From Laceyella sacchari (GTDB lineage: Bacteria; Bacillota; Bacilli; Thermoactinomycetales; Thermoactinomycetaceae): a DNA stretch of 64,000 nt. The position numbers were made by a program, and so were the translations under genes. The stretch spans positions 310,001-374,000 of the forward strand of contig NZ_SMDD01000001.1 in the NCBI RefSeq assembly GCF_004343255.1, written 5' to 3'. How positions within the stretch are numbered: position 1 is the stretch's first letter; the number at the start of each line of letters is the position of its first letter. The notes under the pieces are model-generated. The model was not told the origin of the DNA. It saw only the letters and a list, made by a program, of their open reading frames with translations, and did no database searches. Shown in pieces: positions 51,047-59,804 of the stretch.

Positions 51047-52881
51047 AAAATGTATCCTATGCCTGGTTGGACGAAGCGTTGCAATCGCCGCTAGCCACTG
51101 AGGTACGCCGCCGCATCTTCCGGCAGCTGGTGGAGTCGCTGGTCTATGAAAAGGTGATTCCCTGCCGTAGCGAACGGTTCCAAGGAGAAGAACAGTTATA
51201 TGTGATTGAGACAAAGCAGAAAGACGGGCAAGAGGTAAGCTATCAGTTCCGGGGTGTGCGGACAAAAACATTTGGGCGCATCCGCATGACCTCTGGCTCT
51301 GTGCGCCGCCGTCTAGGTGAAGAGGAAGCAGAAGCCGTTTCCTTGCGCCAGTTTTTGCTTGATTTGCGCCCGATCTTGAAAGAAGTAGACGAAAGCAAAC
51401 TGGTGCAATTCATCCGTGAATTGGAACAGACGTGGTTGAAGGACAGTGTGGCCCAATTCGTCCGACATCGGGATGGGTTGGCTTTGGCAGGATCGGATTA
51501 CAATCTCTTGGAACACCGGATTATGGATGGCCACCCGTATCACCCGTCCTATAAGTCGCGTATCGGATTTGACTTTGATGACAATATGCGGTACGGGCCG
51601 GAGTTTGCAGAAGGCATCCGCCTGGTGTGGTTGGCCGTGAAGCGGGAGGAGGCGCTTCTGTCATTTGGAGAGGCTGATCCAGTCCAATTTATGATGGAGC
51701 AGGTGGGAGAAGAGCGTTTTGCAGAGATGCAGGCGCAGATCCGGGCCAAAGGGCGGCGACCTGAGGATTACATCATGGTGCCGGTGCATCCGTGGCAATG
51801 GGAGAAGCACATTGTGCATCATCTTCAAGATTATCTTGCGGCCGGGTCTATTCTGTATTTGGGCGAATCGGCGGAAGAATACGGGGCACAACAATCCATC
51901 CGCACCCTGGCCAACCGGACGCATCCGGAGAAACCATATGTCAAGTTGGCGCTTAGCATTGTAAACACCTCCACCGGGCGAATTTTGGCCCCACACACGG
52001 TGCAAAACGCTGCGCCTATCTCCTTGTGGCTGGAAGGGATTGTCAGCAGAGATCCATATTTGCGAGATGAACACCGCTTGATTTTGTTAAAGGAAGTGGC
52101 GGGGCTCTCTTATCATCCACCTGCGCCGGAATTGTTGCAGGCTGACACTTATGGTGTGATCGGTTGCATTTGGCGGGAGAGCTTGGAGTCCAAACTCCTT
52201 CCAGGTGAACGAGCTATTCCGTTCAACGCGTTGACGGCGTTGGATGTGGACGGCAAACCGTTTATCGATATTTATATTCAGCAGTCCGGACTGGAAGCGT
52301 GGGTGAAAAAACTTCTCCACACCAGTGTGTTGCCGTTGGTTCATCTGTTGTATGCCCATGGAATTGCGATGGAATCCCACGCGCAAAACATGGTGCTGGT
52401 CTTAAAAGATGGTATGCCGGAGCGGTTGGCCTTAAAGGATTTCCATGACGGCCTTCGCTTTTCGCGCCAGCATTTGACCGAACCCGAGCGGTGTCCCGCA
52501 TTGCAGGGAACCCCTGAATACCATGCTCGCGTCAACCGCAACTCTTTCATCGAAACAGATGATGTGTTGCAGGTACGAGATTTTATGCTGGATGCCTTTT
52601 TCTTCATCAACTTGGGTGAGCTGGCGCTGTTCCTGGACAAGCATTACGGGTTGGCGGAGGAGACGTTCTGGAGCTTGGTTCACCAGACCATTCAAGCGTA
52701 TATGCAGACGTTTCCTGACCAAGCAGAGCGATACCGCTTGTTTGATCTTTACACAGAGACGATTGAAGTGGAGCAGTTGACCAAAAGACGGCTTTATCCC
52801 GACACGGAATTGCGTGTCCACGCTGTGCCCAATCCATTGGCGGACATTCGCCGACAGGAGGAAAACCATGCGATTCATTAA
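51043..52881 (+). CDS. sbnF: SbnF-like NIS siderophore synthetase (IucA/IucC)
   Basis: A 612-residue synthetase. HPYHPSYKSRIGF (about 164), VPVHPWQWEKHIV (about 246), QQSIRTLANRTHP (about 283), ESHAQNMVLVL (about 444) and ALKDFHDGLRFS (about 464). In staphylococci SbnF adds the second diaminopropionate unit. The ATG at 51043 overlaps the sbnE stop (ATGA); a longer in-frame start at 50848 lies deep in sbnE and is rejected. It overlaps sbnG by 14 bp. Confidence 0.92.
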   Translation: MKNVSYAWLDEALQSPLATEVRRRIFRQLVESLVYEKVIPCRSERFQGEEQLYVIETKQKDGQEVSYQFRGVRTKTFGRIRMTSGSVRRRLGEEEAEAVSLRQFLLDLRPILKEVDESKLVQFIRELEQTWLKDSVAQFVRHRDGLALAGSDYNLLEHRIMDGHPYHPSYKSRIGFDFDDNMRYGPEFAEGIRLVWLAVKREEALLSFGEADPVQFMMEQVGEERFAEMQAQIRAKGRRPEDYIMVPVHPWQWEKHIVHHLQDYLAAGSILYLGESAEEYGAQQSIRTLANRTHPEKPYVKLALSIVNTSTGRILAPHTVQNAAPISLWLEGIVSRDPYLRDEHRLILLKEVAGLSYHPPAPELLQADTYGVIGCIWRESLESKLLPGERAIPFNALTALDVDGKPFIDIYIQQSGLEAWVKKLLHTSVLPLVHLLYAHGIAMESHAQNMVLVLKDGMPERLALKDFHDGLRFSRQHLTEPERCPALQGTPEYHARVNRNSFIETDDVLQVRDFMLDAFFFINLGELALFLDKHYGLAEETFWSLVHQTIQAYMQTFPDQAERYRLFDLYTETIEVEQLTKRRLYPDTELRVHAVPNPLADIRRQEENHAIH

Positions 52882-53632
52882 CCGCACCAAACAGAAAATC
52901 GCTCGTGGCGAGCCCGTGTACGGTTTGTTTTGTTCCAACCCTTCGCCGCTGACTGTGGAGATGATCGCAGCGGCTGGATATGATTTTGTGATCATTGATA
53001 TGGAGCATACCTTGACCAATCCGGAGACGATTCAACATATGATCCGCGCTGCGGAGGTATTTGAGATTACGCCGTTGGTACGCGTTCTTGAGCGTTCGCC
53101 GGGTGTCATCCTGCAAGTGCTTGACGCTGGCGCCCAAGGGGTGGTTGTTCCCCATGTCAGAAACCGGGCGGAACTGATGGAGGCCATGGAAGCCTGTTAC
53201 TACACGCCCAAAGGCAAGCGCAGTTTGAACGGAGGCAGAAATGCGCGCTTTGGCGCGGATGATCTGCGTGAGGTGATGGAGCGAGCCAACCGGGAAGTGA
53301 TGTTTGTCCCAATGATTGAAGACAAGGAAGCTTTGGAACACTTGGATGAGATCTTATCAGTGGAAGGCATCGACTTCGTGCTGGAAGGGGCCGCTGATTT
53401 GTCGGGTTCTTTGGGAGTGCCGTGGCAAACTCGGCATCCAGAGGTGAAGGAAGCATTGCGGACATTGCATGAACGGGCCGTTCACCACGGGGTTCCGTAT
53501 GGTGCCATACCAAGGAACAAGGCTGACCGGCAGAGATGGTGGGACAAAGGGGTTCGCGTGTTCGTAGTGGGCGACGACCGTGGGATCTTTTACCGGGCTT
53601 TGAAAGCGCAGCTCAGTGAATATGTTGATTAA
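52868..53632 (+). CDS. sbnG: SbnG-like citrate synthase (HpcH/HpaI aldolase fold)
   Basis: A 254-residue TIM-barrel protein of the HpcH/HpaI aldolase family: IIDMEHT (about 37-43, catalytic-metal region), VPHVRNRAEL (about 96), NGGRNARFG (about 119) and PMIEDKEAL (about 142). In S. aureus SbnG makes citrate from oxaloacetate and acetyl-CoA, so the siderophore can be built when TCA citrate is low. The start ATG at 52868 is within the end of sbnF, after GACAGGAGG. Confidence 0.92.
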   Translation: MRFINRTKQKIARGEPVYGLFCSNPSPLTVEMIAAAGYDFVIIDMEHTLTNPETIQHMIRAAEVFEITPLVRVLERSPGVILQVLDAGAQGVVVPHVRNRAELMEAMEACYYTPKGKRSLNGGRNARFGADDLREVMERANREVMFVPMIEDKEALEHLDEILSVEGIDFVLEGAADLSGSLGVPWQTRHPEVKEALRTLHERAVHHGVPYGAIPRNKADRQRWWDKGVRVFVVGDDRGIFYRALKAQLSEYVD

Positions 53633-53649
53633 GTGCAGGTGGAAAAGCA

Positions 53650-54897
53650 ATGAATAAGCAGATGGAAGCGATTCTCACGCAGCTGAAAGAGACCAGCGGC
53701 CAACCGGTGTGCGCGTATGTGTATGACTTGGATCGTTTGCGGGCGCATGTGAGCGGGGTGGTATCCCAACTCCCTGAACGATGTGAGATGTATTATGCGA
53801 TGAAAGCCAATTCCGAACGCCCTATTTTGGAGGAGTTGGCGCCATTGGTACGGGGGTTTGAAGTAGCATCGGCTGGTGAAGTGAAAAAGGCACGACAAGT
53901 GGACGGCCAGATTCCAATCATCTTCGGCGGGCCGGGCAAGACGGACACAGAGTTGGTGGAGGCGATACAAGCTGGCGTGAAGTTGATCCATGTGGAGAGC
54001 ATGCATGAGCTGATGCGTTTGGATCATCTGGCGGGACAGATGGATGCGACCGTGTCTATCTTATTACGGATCAACTTGGCGGGCCCGTTTCCAGACGCGG
54101 CCACATTGCATATGGCTGGCCGCCCTACCCAATTTGGGATCAATGAGCGTGAAGTGCCGGAGATCATGAAACAGTTGGCCCGGTGTAAGCATGTGCGGCT
54201 GGAAGGGTTCCACTTCCATTCCATCTCCAATCACTTGCATGAATCGAATCATATCTCCCTGTTGCGCATCTATGTGCAAAAGGCCAAACAGTGGGCAGGC
54301 GAATACGGACTGGAGATCACGAGGTTGAATGTGGGTGGCGGCATCGGGGTCAACTACCAAGCGTTGGAAGAGCAATTCGATTGGTCTTTGTTCGCGTCGC
54401 TATTGGCAGAGTTCGTAGAGCGCGAAGTGCCTGGAAATTGGAAGTTGATGTTTGAGTGCGGGCGGTTTTTGACGGCTTCCTGTGGTTATTATGTGACTGA
54501 AGTGCTGGATTTGAAAGAAAACCATGGCGAACGTTACGCTGTCGTCCGCGGGGGGACGCATCACTTCCGTTTACCTTCGTCCTGGCAGCATAATCATCCC
54601 TTTGAGATCGTGCCTGTGGAGCAGTGGGCATACCCATTTGCCAGAAAGGAGTGGGAAGCGGTGGATGTGACGGTGGTAGGCCAATTGTGTACGCCTAAAG
54701 ATGTGATGGCCAGAAAAGTGCCAGTGGGCCGCATCCGGATTGGGGATTGGATCGCATTTCAATATACGGGTGCTTATAGTTGGTCGATTTCCCACCACGA
54801 TTTCCTCAGCCATCCCCATCCCGCTCATGTCTGGGTTCGTCCGTCAGTGAACAAGTGGAGCGTGACGGGAAAGGTGGGGGAAGCATGGACATCATAG
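53650..54897 (+). CDS. sbnH: SbnH-like PLP-dependent decarboxylase
   Basis: A 415-residue alanine-racemase-fold decarboxylase. PLP Lys in YYAMKANSERP near residue 50, glycine loop NVGGGIGVNY near residue 227, and the C-terminal QLCTPKDVMA (about 345) with the active-site Cys. In S. aureus SbnH decarboxylates the citryl-diaminopropionate intermediate to the ethylenediamine product. The start lies 17 bp after sbnG, and the end overlaps sbnI by 13 bp. Confidence 0.93.
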   Translation: MNKQMEAILTQLKETSGQPVCAYVYDLDRLRAHVSGVVSQLPERCEMYYAMKANSERPILEELAPLVRGFEVASAGEVKKARQVDGQIPIIFGGPGKTDTELVEAIQAGVKLIHVESMHELMRLDHLAGQMDATVSILLRINLAGPFPDAATLHMAGRPTQFGINEREVPEIMKQLARCKHVRLEGFHFHSISNHLHESNHISLLRIYVQKAKQWAGEYGLEITRLNVGGGIGVNYQALEEQFDWSLFASLLAEFVEREVPGNWKLMFECGRFLTASCGYYVTEVLDLKENHGERYAVVRGGTHHFRLPSSWQHNHPFEIVPVEQWAYPFARKEWEAVDVTVVGQLCTPKDVMARKVPVGRIRIGDWIAFQYTGAYSWSISHHDFLSHPHPAHVWVRPSVNKWSVTGKVGEAWTS

Positions 54898-55736
54898 CCG
54901 CGTTAGAGCGCATTCCTATCCAAGATTTGCATCTTCATGAAGCACATGAACCGGGTCGGTTACAAAAGACATGCGACAGCATCCGCCAAGAAGGGATGCT
55001 GCGCCATCCTATTCTGGCCACTCCGATGGACGGGGGATACCTGGTCTTGGACGGGGCACACCGCTTGGCTTCGTTGCGCCGTCTCGGTTGTGTTTATGCA
55101 CCGGTGCAAATCATCGGGCAGGAGCATCTTTCCCTTTCCGCATGGGATCATGTGGTACCTGACGGAGAGTGGCTCGATGACTGGATGAACGAGGCCAAGG
55201 TGCGATGCGTGCCGGAAACGGAAGCGGCCAACGAGGAAGTGGTGGTCACGCTGATTCGCCAGCGCAAGCCTTATGCCCTGTTGTTGCCTGAGGGTGAGAA
55301 TGCGGCGGGGAAGCGTTTGTCCCTGTGGCGAAGCTTGGTGGAAAACTACAGCCGCCGGTTTAAAGTGATCCGTTTGCCTTACGGAACAGGGGTGCATCAA
55401 GATGAAAAGATGGTTTGCATACGGCATGTCGTCTGTGATCTGAAAGACGTGATGAAAACGGTGATGCGTAAAGAAGTGTATCCGGCCGGGGTTACCCGCT
55501 TCTTGATCGAAGGGCGCCTGCTGAACTTATGCATTCCGCTTGCGCTCATGGCCGATGATCCGTTTGCGCAACGCGCTTGGGAGCATGCTTTGGCTCATTG
55601 GCGTTCGCATTTGCGCTGTTACACGGAGAAGGTGTATCTCTGTGAGGCTTCTGCCAGTGCATTGTTGATGGGAGAGAAAGCTGGGCAGGCGCCAAATGTG
55701 GTTGGTGACGTTGCTCCCATCCTGTCCGCAAATTGA
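54885..55736 (+). CDS. sbnI: SbnI-like ParB/sulfiredoxin-fold regulator
   Basis: A 283-residue protein. The N-terminal ParB/Srx-like domain holds IPIQDLHLHE (about residues 9-18) and DGAHRLASLRRLG (about 57-69), the nucleotide-binding core. The C-terminal region (about 140-283) is helical. In S. aureus SbnI acts as a free-serine kinase supplying O-phosphoserine to SbnA and as a heme-responsive activator. It is last in the operon, as in staphylococci. It is about 30 residues longer than the S. aureus protein. Confidence 0.88.
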   Translation: MDIIAALERIPIQDLHLHEAHEPGRLQKTCDSIRQEGMLRHPILATPMDGGYLVLDGAHRLASLRRLGCVYAPVQIIGQEHLSLSAWDHVVPDGEWLDDWMNEAKVRCVPETEAANEEVVVTLIRQRKPYALLLPEGENAAGKRLSLWRSLVENYSRRFKVIRLPYGTGVHQDEKMVCIRHVVCDLKDVMKTVMRKEVYPAGVTRFLIEGRLLNLCIPLALMADDPFAQRAWEHALAHWRSHLRCYTEKVYLCEASASALLMGEKAGQAPNVVGDVAPILSAN

Positions 55737-55777
55737 GGACGGGACGAAACAATGTGGCTTTTGAGGGCAACGATGAG

Positions 55778-55814
55778 AAAAACCCTGCGGCATAGGTGGC
55801 CGTAGGGTTTTTTG
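55778..55814. terminator. Bidirectional terminator between sbnI and clpP
   Basis: AAAAACCCTGCGGC with GCCGTAGGGTTTTTT. T runs on both strands serve the converging genes. Confidence 0.88.
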
Positions 55815-55825
55815 GTTGTGCAGGA

Positions 55826-56422
55826 TCAAACCGACTTCATGCTCCCTGGTTGAATCACTTTGTCAATGATTCCATATTGCAAGGCTTCATCTGCGGTCAT
55901 GTAGTTGTCGCGATCGGTGTCCCGTTCGATTTCTTCAAGTGTCTTGCCGCAACGCTCGGCATAAATTCCGTTGAGCACAGTCCGACTGTGCAAGATGTGT
56001 TTGGCCCGAATTTCAATGTCAGACGCCGGCCCTTGAATTTGTTGCACCCAAGGCTGATGGATCATGATTTCGGTGTGAGGCAAAGCCATCCGTTTCCCCG
56101 GTGCCCCGCCGACCAAAATGGTTGAGCCCATTGAGGCGGCGAATCCGATAGCGATGGTGGATACATCCGGTTTGATGTATTGCATTGTGTCATAGATAGC
56201 GAGGCCGGCTGAGACGGAACCGCCGGGGGAGTTGATATACATGTGGATGTCTTTGTCAGGGTCTTCGGCGGCTAGAAACAGCAATTGGGCAATGACGGTA
56301 TTGGCCAATGCATCATCAATGACTGACCCGATGAATACAATCCGGTCTTTTAACATCCGCGAATAAATGTCATATGACCGCTCTCCCACATTCGTCTGTT
56401 CAACCACATATGGAATGTGCAT
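55826..56422 (-). CDS. clpP: ClpP protease subunit (paralog)
   Basis: A 198-residue ClpP: catalytic Ser97 in FAASMGS, His122 in IMIHQP, and the Asp of [10 protein letters not shown] near residues 166-174. It has the normal length and the N-terminal [20 protein letters not shown] pattern. It forms the proteolytic barrel used by ClpX or ClpC. The ribosome binding site AGAAAGGCGGG precedes the ATG. Spore formers often carry two ClpP proteins; whether this is the main one cannot be judged here. Confidence 0.93.
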   Translation of the reverse strand: MHIPYVVEQTNVGERSYDIYSRMLKDRIVFIGSVIDDALANTVIAQLLFLAAEDPDKDIHMYINSPGGSVSAGLAIYDTMQYIKPDVSTIAIGFAASMGSTILVGGAPGKRMALPHTEIMIHQPWVQQIQGPASDIEIRAKHILHSRTVLNGIYAERCGKTLEEIERDTDRDNYMTADEALQYGIIDKVIQPGSMKSV

Positions 56423-56496
56423 GATTTTCCCGCCTTTCTAAGCATGGGGATGGCATGGAATGATATCCATGCGGAGTTTGTCGGTACGATGGCGCT

Positions 56497-56748
56497 TTAA
56501 GCTGCGGACAGCATCGCGCGGGGGGAGGCGGAAGTATGCACGCCCCCAAACCCAGAAGAGATGATGCGGATGGTAGCGACAGCATCTGCTTGCCGAATGG
56601 TTCGCTCTTCGTGGAGCACTTCTCTTTGGATAGGAAAGGGGACGACTTGTTGCCCGTTGGTGCCGGTTGCGCGAGATTCCCAAACGATGGTTGCGTCACT
56701 CTTTTCTTCCGCTTGGCGCGGAGATGTTTGCTCCTGTGTTTTATTCAC
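56497..56748 (-). CDS. Small hypothetical protein coupled to the ArsR gene
   Basis: An 83-residue frame starting at a GTG that overlaps the ArsR stop codon by 8 bp, with GGGAGTG as a well-placed ribosome binding site (nine bases away). It is hydrophilic and rich in Gln, Glu, Arg and Thr, with no known domain; the C-terminus (SSGFGGVHTSASP) looks disordered. The overlap favours a real, translationally coupled gene, but there is no homology evidence. Confidence 0.4.
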   Translation of the reverse strand: MNKTQEQTSPRQAEEKSDATIVWESRATGTNGQQVVPFPIQREVLHEERTIRQADAVATIRIISSGFGGVHTSASPRAMLSAA

Positions 56749-57355
56749 TTTTATCACTCCCGGGGTCAAGGTCGGGGTACACCGCCAGCAACACTTGGTA
56801 AGGGTGGGAACCCGACGCTTTGGTCTGGTATTTGCTGATCAATTGCTTGACCAGCTCCACATAATCTTGCACAAACTGTTGCCGTTCCGCTTCGTCTTGC
56901 AAATAGACTTGCATGTGCATGGAGGCGCTGGGGACGGTTTCATCTTGGTCAACTTGCTCCATCAAGGCCAAAGCATCTTTTTTGATGCGCTCCGAAGTGT
57001 GGATCAAATGAAGCAGGGAACTTTGGTCTTTCATTTTTTTTAGGGTGTTTTTTCCATAGGACAATGCTTCGGACAATATAAAGGTGCGGGCTATGCTTTG
57101 ATAAAGCACTTCCACCAAATTGCGCACCTGCCGGGTGCCCATGCGTTGAACCAACCCGACTTTTTCCAGTGCTTTCAAGTGATAATTGATGCGTTGTGGC
57201 GTTTCGCGGAGAAGCTTTGCCACCTCTGTCGCGGATGCAGGTTCCTTCAGATGAGACAGGATTTCGGCTCGCAGTGGGTTCATCAGAGCGGAGGCTTGCT
57301 CAGGAGATTCAACTACATAGGTTTCGCGAATTGGTTGTTTCAAAATGACCACCAT
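56741..57355 (-). CDS. ArsR-type winged-helix transcriptional regulator
   Basis: A 204-residue regulator. The winged helix occupies about residues 15-85 (ALMNPLRAEILSHLKEPASA, then TPQRINYHLKALEKVGLV recognition helix). The C-terminal 110 residues are helical, of unknown ligand, without a cysteine metal site. The start is the ATG at 57355, divergent from the TetR gene across 97 bp. Target unknown; it is likely to control itself or its neighbours. Confidence 0.82.
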   Translation of the reverse strand: MVVILKQPIRETYVVESPEQASALMNPLRAEILSHLKEPASATEVAKLLRETPQRINYHLKALEKVGLVQRMGTRQVRNLVEVLYQSIARTFILSEALSYGKNTLKKMKDQSSLLHLIHTSERIKKDALALMEQVDQDETVPSASMHMQVYLQDEAERQQFVQDYVELVKQLISKYQTKASGSHPYQVLLAVYPDLDPGSDKSE

Positions 57356-57411
57356 CTCAATGATGCGGTTGCGGATGTTGTGATAAATGTGTGCAATGTT
57401 TGGAATTATTG

Positions 57412-57430
57412 TATAATAAAACTGTACAGT
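57412..57430 (+). promoter_or_regulatory. TetR promoter -10 and palindromic operator
   Basis: TATAAT (57412-57417) is followed by the perfect palindrome ACTGTACAGT (57421-57430). A wider AAACT...AGTTT symmetry spans 57419-57437. The site overlaps the start of transcription and is the natural operator for the downstream TetR repressor. Confidence 0.7.
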
Positions 57431-57452
57431 CTAGTTTGATTGGAGGTGCCTC

Positions 57453-58085
57453 ATGGAACGTCCACTCAGTCCGCGCGCCCAAGCAAAGAAAAAGCAGATT
57501 TGTGAAGCGGCCAAAAAGCTGTTTTTGGAGTCAGGCTTTGCTGCCACAAGCATGGATGCCGTCAGCAGAGAAGCGGGTGTCTCTAAGCAGACGCTATACG
57601 GTTATTATGACGGCAAAGAGGCATTGCTCGTCGATGTGTTAGAGCAACTTATTCAAAATCTGGCGCAGGAGCGATTCTTTGCGCTGCCAGAGCCATTGGC
57701 GGATCGTACGCAACTTCGGGAAGCATTGAAACAGATCGCCGAAGCAGTGGTGACCAGTCTGATGCAGGTTGAGTATTTGGCGCTGGTGCGGGTAATCATT
57801 TCCGAATCCCCACGGTTTCCACGATTGGGCCAACTGTTTCGAACCACGGTACCTGAGCAGATGTTGAAGCGGGTTTCTAGCTTGATGCGGCAAGCGCAGG
57901 AGCGGGGCTTGGCCCAATTTCCTGATGCTGAGAGTGCGGCGCGGATGTTCGTCGGTCCCTTACTTACGTATGTGTTGCTTGATGGGCTGTTTACGCCTGC
58001 TACTCAGCCACAGGCCCCATCACCGCAACAGATCGAAGCGGTTGTCGATTTGGCGATGAAAGCGATGGCGGTGGAATCTGTCTAA
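57453..58085 (+). CDS. TetR/AcrR-family repressor
   Basis: A 210-residue repressor: N-terminal helix-turn-helix (about residues 12-58, GFAATSMDAVSREAGVSKQT core) and a C-terminal TetR_C domain of the AcrR/YfiR type (about 80-200). The ATG follows GGAGGTG. It is in one unit with the FAD monooxygenase 54 bp downstream, so that enzyme is the likely regulated target. The inducer is probably an aromatic compound handled by the monooxygenase. Confidence 0.87.
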   Translation: MERPLSPRAQAKKKQICEAAKKLFLESGFAATSMDAVSREAGVSKQTLYGYYDGKEALLVDVLEQLIQNLAQERFFALPEPLADRTQLREALKQIAEAVVTSLMQVEYLALVRVIISESPRFPRLGQLFRTTVPEQMLKRVSSLMRQAQERGLAQFPDAESAARMFVGPLLTYVLLDGLFTPATQPQAPSPQQIEAVVDLAMKAMAVESV

Positions 58086-58139
58086 AGGGAAAGAGCGCTA
58101 CCGTCTGATTTATTTTCACCCAAAGAGAGGATGAGGGGA

Positions 58140-59759
58140 ATGGCAGAAGCGGTATCTGCACATGTCACCGAGGTACTGGTTGTCGGTGCTGGCCCTACTG
58201 GTTTGACGTTAGCCAATGAACTGGCTCGGCAAGGGGTGCACTGCCGGATCATTGATCGCGCCCTGACGCCGTCCATTCATTCCAAAGCGCTGGGTGTGGT
58301 ACCCAGGACATTGGAGATACTTGAGAAGTTTGGCATAAGCCAATCGCTTGTGGATCAAGGGAACAAAGTGAGAGGGGTAAATCTGTTTAGTCGGGAAAAA
58401 CGCCTTGTTCATCTGGAGTTGGCGCCGCTTTTTCACAGTGAATACCCGTTTCTGTTGATTGTGCCGCAGTCGGTGACAGAAATCGCACTGTTGGAGCGAT
58501 TGGCTCGGTGGGGAACGAGGGTAGAGCGCGGAGTTGAACTGGTGTCGTTGGCCGCGGAAGGAGAGCATGTGGAGGTCACGTTGCGATCGGGAAACGGTAA
58601 GGAGGAGCGAGTGATCGCCAATTGGGTGATTGGTTGTGATGGTGCGCATAGTACGGTGCGCCACCAGTTAGGTATGTCGTTTGATGGGCGTGCTTTCGCG
58701 CGCCGGTTTGCCTTGGCCGATGTTGGTCTGGATGTTGATCTGCCCCGGGATGAATTACATGCCTTTTGGGTAAAAGGGGGATTTGTCGGCATTTTCCCGA
58801 TGCGAGAGGAGAGTCGGTACCGCCTGGTGTTCGACCTGCCATCAGCGGAGGAAGAGGTGACTTTGTCGGAGGTGGAACATGCTTTAGCGCGATGTGGCCT
58901 CGGGCGGGCGCGGGTGTTTGAACCCACATGGCTGTCGCGGTTTAGTATCAATCAACGGAAAACGAAACATTATCGCCAAGGACGGGTGTTTTTGGCTGGA
59001 GATGCGGCCCACATCCACTCGCCGATCGGTGGGCAAGGGATGAATACAGGCATCCAAGACGCCTTTAATTTGGCTTGGAAACTGGCGATGGTGGTGAAAA
59101 AAGAGGCACCAGCGTCATTATTGGACAGTTATGAGGCGGAGCGGGAGCCGATCGGCAAACGGATTGTGCAGTTGACGGCCTTGGCGACGCGCGCGATGCT
59201 TATTCAAAACCCCGTGGCCAGGGGGATACGCGACCGGTTGGTACCGCTTGTAGCTGCCAGTCGAAAGCGGCAAGAGAAGATGGCAAACGGGCTGGCGCAA
59301 CTTTCCCACTCTTACCGAAACAGTCCGATCGTACGCGACCAACGGCCAGGCCGAAGTGAAGGCAGCCTGAGAGCCGGAGATCGCTTGCCTGCCGGGTGGC
59401 TGAATGCGAATGGTGTGCAGGTACGCCTCTGGGATCTCTTGCATGATACCGGTCACACTCTTCTCTTGTTTCAAGGGAATCAATCGGGAGATGTACTGGT
59501 GAAGCAGTGGGGGGAATTGAAGAGAAACATAGTGGACCGCTATGGGGACAAGATTCGTGTGCAGGTGATTGGCTGGGATGGCTCAAGCTCATGCACCGTA
59601 CACGATGGCGGAGGCGTGATCCACGCCATGGCTGGTCTGGAGCAAGGGGGTGCACTGTTGATCCGCCCCGATGGGCATATCGCCTTGGCTGTGGGGCCGT
59701 CTCCGGAGCGCGTTTGGGATGACGTGGCACAGTGGGTTGTGCCGACAGGGATGGAATAA
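58140..59759 (+). CDS. FAD-dependent aromatic monooxygenase (PheA/TfdB family)
   Basis: A 539-residue class A flavoprotein monooxygenase. GAGPTGLTLANELARQG (GxGxxG, about residues 16-32), the DG motif in IGCDGAHSTVRHQLG (about 163-177) and GDAAHIHSPIGGQGMNTG (about 288-305). The thioredoxin-like C-terminal domain (about 400-539) is typical of phenol hydroxylase relatives. The ATG at 58140 is preferred over 58131, which is too close to its AGAGAGG. It uses NAD(P)H and O2 to hydroxylate an aromatic substrate. Rifampicin- and polyketide-hydroxylating relatives exist, so the substrate is open. Confidence 0.88.
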   Translation: MAEAVSAHVTEVLVVGAGPTGLTLANELARQGVHCRIIDRALTPSIHSKALGVVPRTLEILEKFGISQSLVDQGNKVRGVNLFSREKRLVHLELAPLFHSEYPFLLIVPQSVTEIALLERLARWGTRVERGVELVSLAAEGEHVEVTLRSGNGKEERVIANWVIGCDGAHSTVRHQLGMSFDGRAFARRFALADVGLDVDLPRDELHAFWVKGGFVGIFPMREESRYRLVFDLPSAEEEVTLSEVEHALARCGLGRARVFEPTWLSRFSINQRKTKHYRQGRVFLAGDAAHIHSPIGGQGMNTGIQDAFNLAWKLAMVVKKEAPASLLDSYEAEREPIGKRIVQLTALATRAMLIQNPVARGIRDRLVPLVAASRKRQEKMANGLAQLSHSYRNSPIVRDQRPGRSEGSLRAGDRLPAGWLNANGVQVRLWDLLHDTGHTLLLFQGNQSGDVLVKQWGELKRNIVDRYGDKIRVQVIGWDGSSSCTVHDGGGVIHAMAGLEQGGALLIRPDGHIALAVGPSPERVWDDVAQWVVPTGME

Positions 59760-59762
59760 GGA

Positions 59763-59801
59763 AAGCCCGCCTTCTGACGAGATGGGAAGGCGGGCTTGTT
59801 T
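59763..59801. terminator. Bidirectional terminator after the monooxygenase gene
   Basis: AAGCCCGCCTTC with GAAGGCGGGCTTGTTT. Confidence 0.8.
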
Positions 59802-59804
59802 GCA

